This document shows positions 60,584-64,000 of a stretch of 64,000 nucleotides of DNA, one piece after another. The notes beneath the pieces were generated by a model. The model made no database searches. It was not told where the DNA came from and was given only the letters and a program-made list of their open reading frames with translations. The stretch comes from TMP-24 sp041397305 (GTDB taxonomy: Bacteria > Pseudomonadota > Alphaproteobacteria > Rhodobacterales > Rhodobacteraceae). Location of the stretch: contig JAWKWX010000003.1 of assembly GCA_041397305.1 (NCBI GenBank), positions 186,001-250,000 on the forward strand, given 5' to 3'. The position numbers and the translations under genes were made by a program. Position 1 is the stretch's first letter; each line of letters opens with the position of its first letter.

Positions 60584-62761
60584 TCATTGGGCTGTTTGCG
60601 TCTTTGGGTGGTTGGGGTGCCCGGAAAGGTCGCGCGGCGTGGCAGAGCCCACGACCTCGCGCCGTTTCAGTTTCTTGATCACGACCGGGCAGATCGTTTT
60701 CGATTGATAGAGAACCTGGCAGTGCAGGCAGTTCAGGCATTCATTGGGGTTGATTTCCCCGGTCGGATGGATGGCCTGGACCATGCATTGGTTGGCGCAG
60801 GTCTGGCAGGGGCTGCCGCATTCCTTGTAGCGCTTCAGCCAGTCGAACATGCGGATGCGCGCCGGGATCGCGAGCGCCGCGCCCAGCGGGCAGAGATAGC
60901 GGCAATAGAACCGTTCGACGAAAAGCCCCGCGATCAGAAGCGCTGCGGCATAGGCCACGAACGGCCAGGCGCGGATGAATTTCAGGATGATCGCGGTCTT
61001 GAACGGCTCCACCTCGGCCAGATGTTCGGCCTGTTCGATGCTCATCAGCGACACGCCGAAAAGGCCGAGGAAGATCATGTATTTGATCGGCCAGAGCCTT
61101 TCATGCAGACCCCAGGGCAGCGTCCATTGCGGGATATGCAGGGCCTTGGCGATGCGGTTCGTCAGCTCCTGCAATGCGCCGAAGGGGCAGAGCCAGCCGC
61201 AATAGGCGCCGCGCCCCCAGAACAGAAGCGCGGCGGCGACCGCGAACCACAGGATGAAGGTCAGGGGATCGAGGAGGAAGGCCTGCCAGCTGAACCCGCT
61301 GACGAGCGCCCCGAAGAGGGCCATCAGGTTCACGACCGACAATTGCGCGTTCGCATACCAGCCGAGGAAGACGAGCGTGACGGTCAGATAGCCGATGCGG
61401 AACCAGAAGAAGGCGCGTTCGTTCCGCGTCGTCCAAACCTGGAAGAAGAAGACGGCGGTCAGCACGATCAGCATCGCGGCCAGCCCGGCAATCTCGACCT
61501 TCGAGCCTTGCCATATCTTCTTCCACAGAAGCGCCTGCGCTGCGGTCTCTTCCTCGGCGCCGGTGGCTTTGGCCGCTGCGGTCGCCGGTTCGGTGGCCAC
61601 CGGCCGAAGGTAGGCGGACGGCAGCTGGTAGCCAAGATCGAAGGTCGTGAAGAGCTTCTCGATCGGCCCGACCTCGCGCTGCACCAGAAGCTGGATGCGG
61701 AACGGCTCAGCCGGGTCGAAGCCCATATCGGCGGGGATCTTGAAAAGGTCGGCCTCGGCGAAGGCGGGCGCGCCGGGGGTGGCGACCGCGACCAGCCTGC
61801 GGTGCATCTTGTCGCGGAAACGGACCGAGACATCGCCCTGGATCAGCACGATCCGGTCGAAGATGCCGCCGCGGACATAACCCGACCCCTTGAAACTGTA
61901 GAGCCCCCGCCCGACGACAGCGATTGCCTGTTCGCCGGGCTTGAGCCAGCCGGTCAGGTTGGCATATTCCGCCTCGCCCAGCACCGCCTTGCCGATGGCG
62001 GGCACCGAGACGAGCGCGGTTTCCATCTCGATGAAGCTGGTTTCCGGCGCCTCTGCCAGCGCACGCTCGGCCGCGCGCTGGTCCTCAAGGCTCGCGAAGG
62101 CCGCGTTCACCTGACCCACGTCCAGCGACAGGCCCCGGATCGTGCCGTCGCCTTCCAGCGTCGTCCAGTCCTGCGCGGCGGTGGCTTCTGGATTGATCTC
62201 GAACCGCGGGCCGGCCGCCTTCGCCTCGGGCGCGAGCCCGCCGAGGCCCAGCGCGCGCGCCACCTTCAGGCCGGAGCGCACGATGGAATCGTCGATCACC
62301 ATGACCGTGACCGTGGCGCCCGAGATGATGTCCACGTCATGCGACGTGCCGCCCGATTGCGCCTCGGCGACCAGATCGAGCCCGACGTAGCTGGCGGCGA
62401 GCGCCTTCACCTTGGCGTCGGGAATGCCAATGAGGACGATCGGTTCGGAATGCTTGACCAGCGCAACGCCTGTGACCTTCGCGTCCAGGTCGATGGCGAC
62501 CATCGTATGGATCGGCTTGCCGGAATAGCCGGTCGTGCCGACGAAATCCGAGGTGACGAAGGCCCAGCCGATGGTCTCGCCGCCCCTGAGGACCGGTGCC
62601 ACTGCCAGATCGTCGCGGATCGCGCCGAACCCGTCGGCGCCCTCCACCAGGTCGCCTGCGGCGACCTCGGGCAGATATTTGGCCAGCACCGGCTCCGCCG
62701 CGGCGGGAAGCACGGCGAGCCAGAAGACGGCAAGCGACAGAAGGAAACGGAGGTATTTCAT
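60584..62761 (-). CDS. nosR: NosR, membrane flavo-Fe-S protein of N2O respiration
   Basis: NosR is needed for nos transcription and for electron supply to NosZ. It has 725 residues. The signal peptide MKYLRFLLSLAVFWLAVLPA is followed by a periplasmic FMN domain with the flavinylation motif DIISGATVTVMVID. Membrane segments follow from about residue 430 (AMLIVLTAVFFFQVW onward), with cytoplasmic CGWLCPFGALQEL and CRYLCPLGAAL motifs. Two [4Fe-4S] ferredoxin sites close the protein: CGSPCQTCANQCMVQAIHP and CLNCLHCQVLY. The start overlaps the nosC stop. Confidence 0.97.
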   Translation of the reverse strand: MKYLRFLLSLAVFWLAVLPAAAEPVLAKYLPEVAAGDLVEGADGFGAIRDDLAVAPVLRGGETIGWAFVTSDFVGTTGYSGKPIHTMVAIDLDAKVTGVALVKHSEPIVLIGIPDAKVKALAASYVGLDLVAEAQSGGTSHDVDIISGATVTVMVIDDSIVRSGLKVARALGLGGLAPEAKAAGPRFEINPEATAAQDWTTLEGDGTIRGLSLDVGQVNAAFASLEDQRAAERALAEAPETSFIEMETALVSVPAIGKAVLGEAEYANLTGWLKPGEQAIAVVGRGLYSFKGSGYVRGGIFDRIVLIQGDVSVRFRDKMHRRLVAVATPGAPAFAEADLFKIPADMGFDPAEPFRIQLLVQREVGPIEKLFTTFDLGYQLPSAYLRPVATEPATAAAKATGAEEETAAQALLWKKIWQGSKVEIAGLAAMLIVLTAVFFFQVWTTRNERAFFWFRIGYLTVTLVFLGWYANAQLSVVNLMALFGALVSGFSWQAFLLDPLTFILWFAVAAALLFWGRGAYCGWLCPFGALQELTNRIAKALHIPQWTLPWGLHERLWPIKYMIFLGLFGVSLMSIEQAEHLAEVEPFKTAIILKFIRAWPFVAYAAALLIAGLFVERFYCRYLCPLGAALAIPARIRMFDWLKRYKECGSPCQTCANQCMVQAIHPTGEINPNECLNCLHCQVLYQSKTICPVVIKKLKRREVVGSATPRDLSGHPNHPKTQTAQ

Positions 62762-63249
62762 CTCGGGGCGCCCTTGGAAAGCCGCCCGGAGGGGGCCGCA
62801 GGCAAGGCGCCCGCGTGACCCTTGGCAAAGCCCAAGGCAGACAGATCAGGAAGTGGGGATGGGGGTCCGCGCGCCGTCGCACGGCGTCCGGACCGGGTGG
62901 ATGCGCGCCAGCCCGCCATGCGCCAGCCAAGGCGGTGCCGGGAATTGCGGCGGGCGATCGGTGAGGAAGCGGCAAGGATCGCGCCCTGCCCGGCCATCAG
63001 GCATTTCGGGCATTCCCGGCAATCCTTCGTCGGTTGCGCGGGTGCGCCCGAGGAATCGAGCCAGACCGTCCTGCTGCCGCCATCCGCGCAGATCTCGAAC
63101 GCGGTCGCGCCTGCGGCAGACCCGGCATGCGGCAGACCCGCAAGCCCGAGGCCAAGCACAAGAAGCAGGATCAGGCACAGGCTCAAGCACTGGCGCCCAT
63201 AGCCGACCTGTCCGGCCGTCGGGCTGATTGTCCATGCCAGGGGGCGCAT
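62758..63249 (-). CDS. nosC: NosC-like membrane-anchored protein with CxxCxxC motif
   Basis: This is a 163-residue protein at the head of the nos operon, as NosC is in Paracoccus. A membrane anchor or signal (CLSLCLILLLVLGLGLAGLP) is followed by FEICADGGSRTVWLDSSG and KDCRECPKCLMAGQGA, with C-x2-C-x2-C. The C-terminal half is low-complexity and Arg/Pro-rich. The function is unknown. The stop overlaps the nosR start (ATGA). Identification rests on position and the Cys motif. Confidence 0.65.
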   Translation of the reverse strand: MRPLAWTISPTAGQVGYGRQCLSLCLILLLVLGLGLAGLPHAGSAAGATAFEICADGGSRTVWLDSSGAPAQPTKDCRECPKCLMAGQGAILAASSPIARRNSRHRLGWRMAGWRASTRSGRRATARGPPSPLPDLSALGFAKGHAGALPAAPSGRLSKGAPR

Positions 63250-63341
63250 GAGCCGCTCGCTTCGTTCGGTTCTCGCCGCGGCCGCACCACGCGCCGCAGC
63301 ATTCTCGGCCCGACTGATGCGCCGCAGCGCAGCGACGCGCC

Positions 63342-63355
63342 TTGATCTAAGTCAT
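63342..63355 (-). promoter_or_regulatory. FNR/NNR-type box upstream of the nos operon
   Basis: On the minus strand the site reads ATGACTTAGATCAA, one base off TTGAC-N4-ATCAA. Its centre is about 99 bases upstream of the nosC ATG; class II activation would give a leader of about 58 bases. FnrL and the Dnr/NNR-type protein, both encoded in this window, are the obvious candidates. Confidence 0.65.
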
Positions 63356-63470
63356 GTCCGGTCGTTTTCGTCTTGCCGGGCCGAAAAGCCCGCGCGACGG
63401 GCGCACGGGACGCGCACGGCGGGACCTACGGCGGCGGGCGCCGGTCAAACACTGCTGAAGTCTTTCGCCC

Positions 63471-64000
63471 TCAGGCGCCGTGGCGCATCGGGTCGGCGGG
63501 ATAGACGCCCAGAAGCTTCATGTAGGAGGTGAAATATTTCAGCTCCTCCAGCGCCCGCTGGACGTTGGCATCGTCGGGGTGGCCCTCGATGTCGGCATAG
63601 AACTGCGTGGCAGAGAAAACGCCGTCGACCATGTAGCTTTCAAGCTTTGTCATGTTCACGCCATTGGTCGCGAACCCGCCCATCGCCTTGTAAAGCGCCG
63701 CCGGGATGTTGCGGACCCGGAAGACGAACGAGGTCATCATCCCGTCCCCGCCGCGCCGCTTCAGGTCCGGCTCGCGCGCCATCACGAGAAAACGCGTGGT
63801 ATTGTTCGACTTGTCCTCGATATGGCGGGCCAGAACCTCCAGCCCGTAGATTTCGCCCGCCAGTTCCGACGCGAGTGCCGCGAGCTTCGGATCGGCCAGC
63901 TCGCTGACATGGCGGGCCGATCCGGCCGTATCGGCGCCGGTGACGGGGCGGATGCCATGGCTCTTCATGAAGCCCCTGCATTGGCCCAGAAGCACGGTAT
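63471..64000 (-). CDS. pheA: Prephenate dehydratase, C-terminal part
   Basis: This enzyme converts prephenate to phenylpyruvate for phenylalanine synthesis. The 5' part lies outside the window. LASELAGEIYGLEVLARHIEDKSNNTTRFLVM contains the conserved T-R-F motif, and the C-terminal ACT domain follows (TSFVFRVRNIPAALYKAMGG, GVNMTKLESYMVDG), with the ESYM/V Phe-binding motif. The end is MKLLGVYPADPMRHGA. The 220 bases between it and nosC hold the nos promoter. Confidence 0.93.
   Translation of the reverse strand, partial: TVLLGQCRGFMKSHGIRPVTGADTAGSARHVSELADPKLAALASELAGEIYGLEVLARHIEDKSNNTTRFLVMAREPDLKRRGGDGMMTSFVFRVRNIPAALYKAMGGFATNGVNMTKLESYMVDGVFSATQFYADIEGHPDDANVQRALEELKYFTSYMKLLGVYPADPMRHGA

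Noticed and set aside
60587..62818. A 743-codon plus-strand frame opposite nosR
   Set aside because: It mirrors the codon structure of nosR and is rich in Arg/Gly/His, as expected of an antisense shadow.

Overview
This window looks like chromosome of an alphaproteobacterium of the Rhodobacteraceae/Paracoccaceae (Rhodobacter, Paracoccus or Defluviimonas-like). The grounds are a high-GC sequence, a PetP/PetR pair, FnrL divergent from hemN, an Irr-type Fur protein next to fabA-fabB-fabI, and a clade I nosCRZDFYLX cluster. There is no prophage, plasmid backbone or CRISPR array.

Layout. (1) 0-14.8 kb: a PBP5-type carboxypeptidase and a SPOR lipoprotein, tRNA-Ser(UGA), the oxygen-independent ubiquinone genes ubiT-ubiU-ubiV divergent from ubiD-ubiX, then ric (Fe-S repair), a TehA/SLAC1-type channel protein, nnrS, copA-cueR and dnaX. 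Nearly every gene here is recognisable end to end but broken by repeated single-base indels. The essential dnaX and even the T-stem of the tRNA are hit, so this looks like low-quality sequence at a contig end rather than gene decay. (2) 14.8-29.8 kb: housekeeping genes with clean frames: ybaB, zapE (one indel), two oxidoreductases, ilvE, petP-petR, an HDAC-like deacetylase, xseB-ispA-dxs, a flotillin-like protein, an L,D-transpeptidase, a nitrilase-family amidase and selU. (3) 29.9-35.3 kb: an accessory island with three orphan Rhs 3'-end cassettes. Each has a nearly identical Rhs core end, an unrelated C-terminal toxin domain and its own immunity-gene candidate. Remnants of an IS6-family element bracket the third cassette and abut a broken GspK-like gene. 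(4) 35.3-53.6 kb: fnrL/hemN, a WYL-type regulator with a GST, a class II HDAC-like protein, a small catabolic group (enolase superfamily, PcaD-like, threonine dehydratase, hydrolase), a membrane glycosyltransferase plus M50 protease pair, a HAD dehalogenase, fabI-fabB-fabA divergent from irr, a possible glycosyltransferase and miaB. (5) 52.9-63.2 kb: the complete nitrous oxide reductase operon on the minus strand, from NosC/NosR to NosX, followed by a class I cytochrome c and a Dnr/NNR-type regulator. The window ends inside pheA.

How it fits together. Several blocks serve low-oxygen life: anaerobic ubiquinone synthesis, oxygen-independent haem synthesis (hemN), N2O respiration, NO/Fe-S stress (ric, nnrS), and copper handling, which matters because NosZ is a copper enzyme. 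FnrL is encoded here. FNR/NNR-like sites lie between ubiT and ubiD (imperfect), between fnrL and hemN (perfect TTGAT-N4-ATCAA) and upstream of nosC (one mismatch), so one oxygen/NO circuit probably links these blocks. The Rhs cassette array is the most unusual feature. Two of its three toxin domains, and their partners, are not families I recognise.
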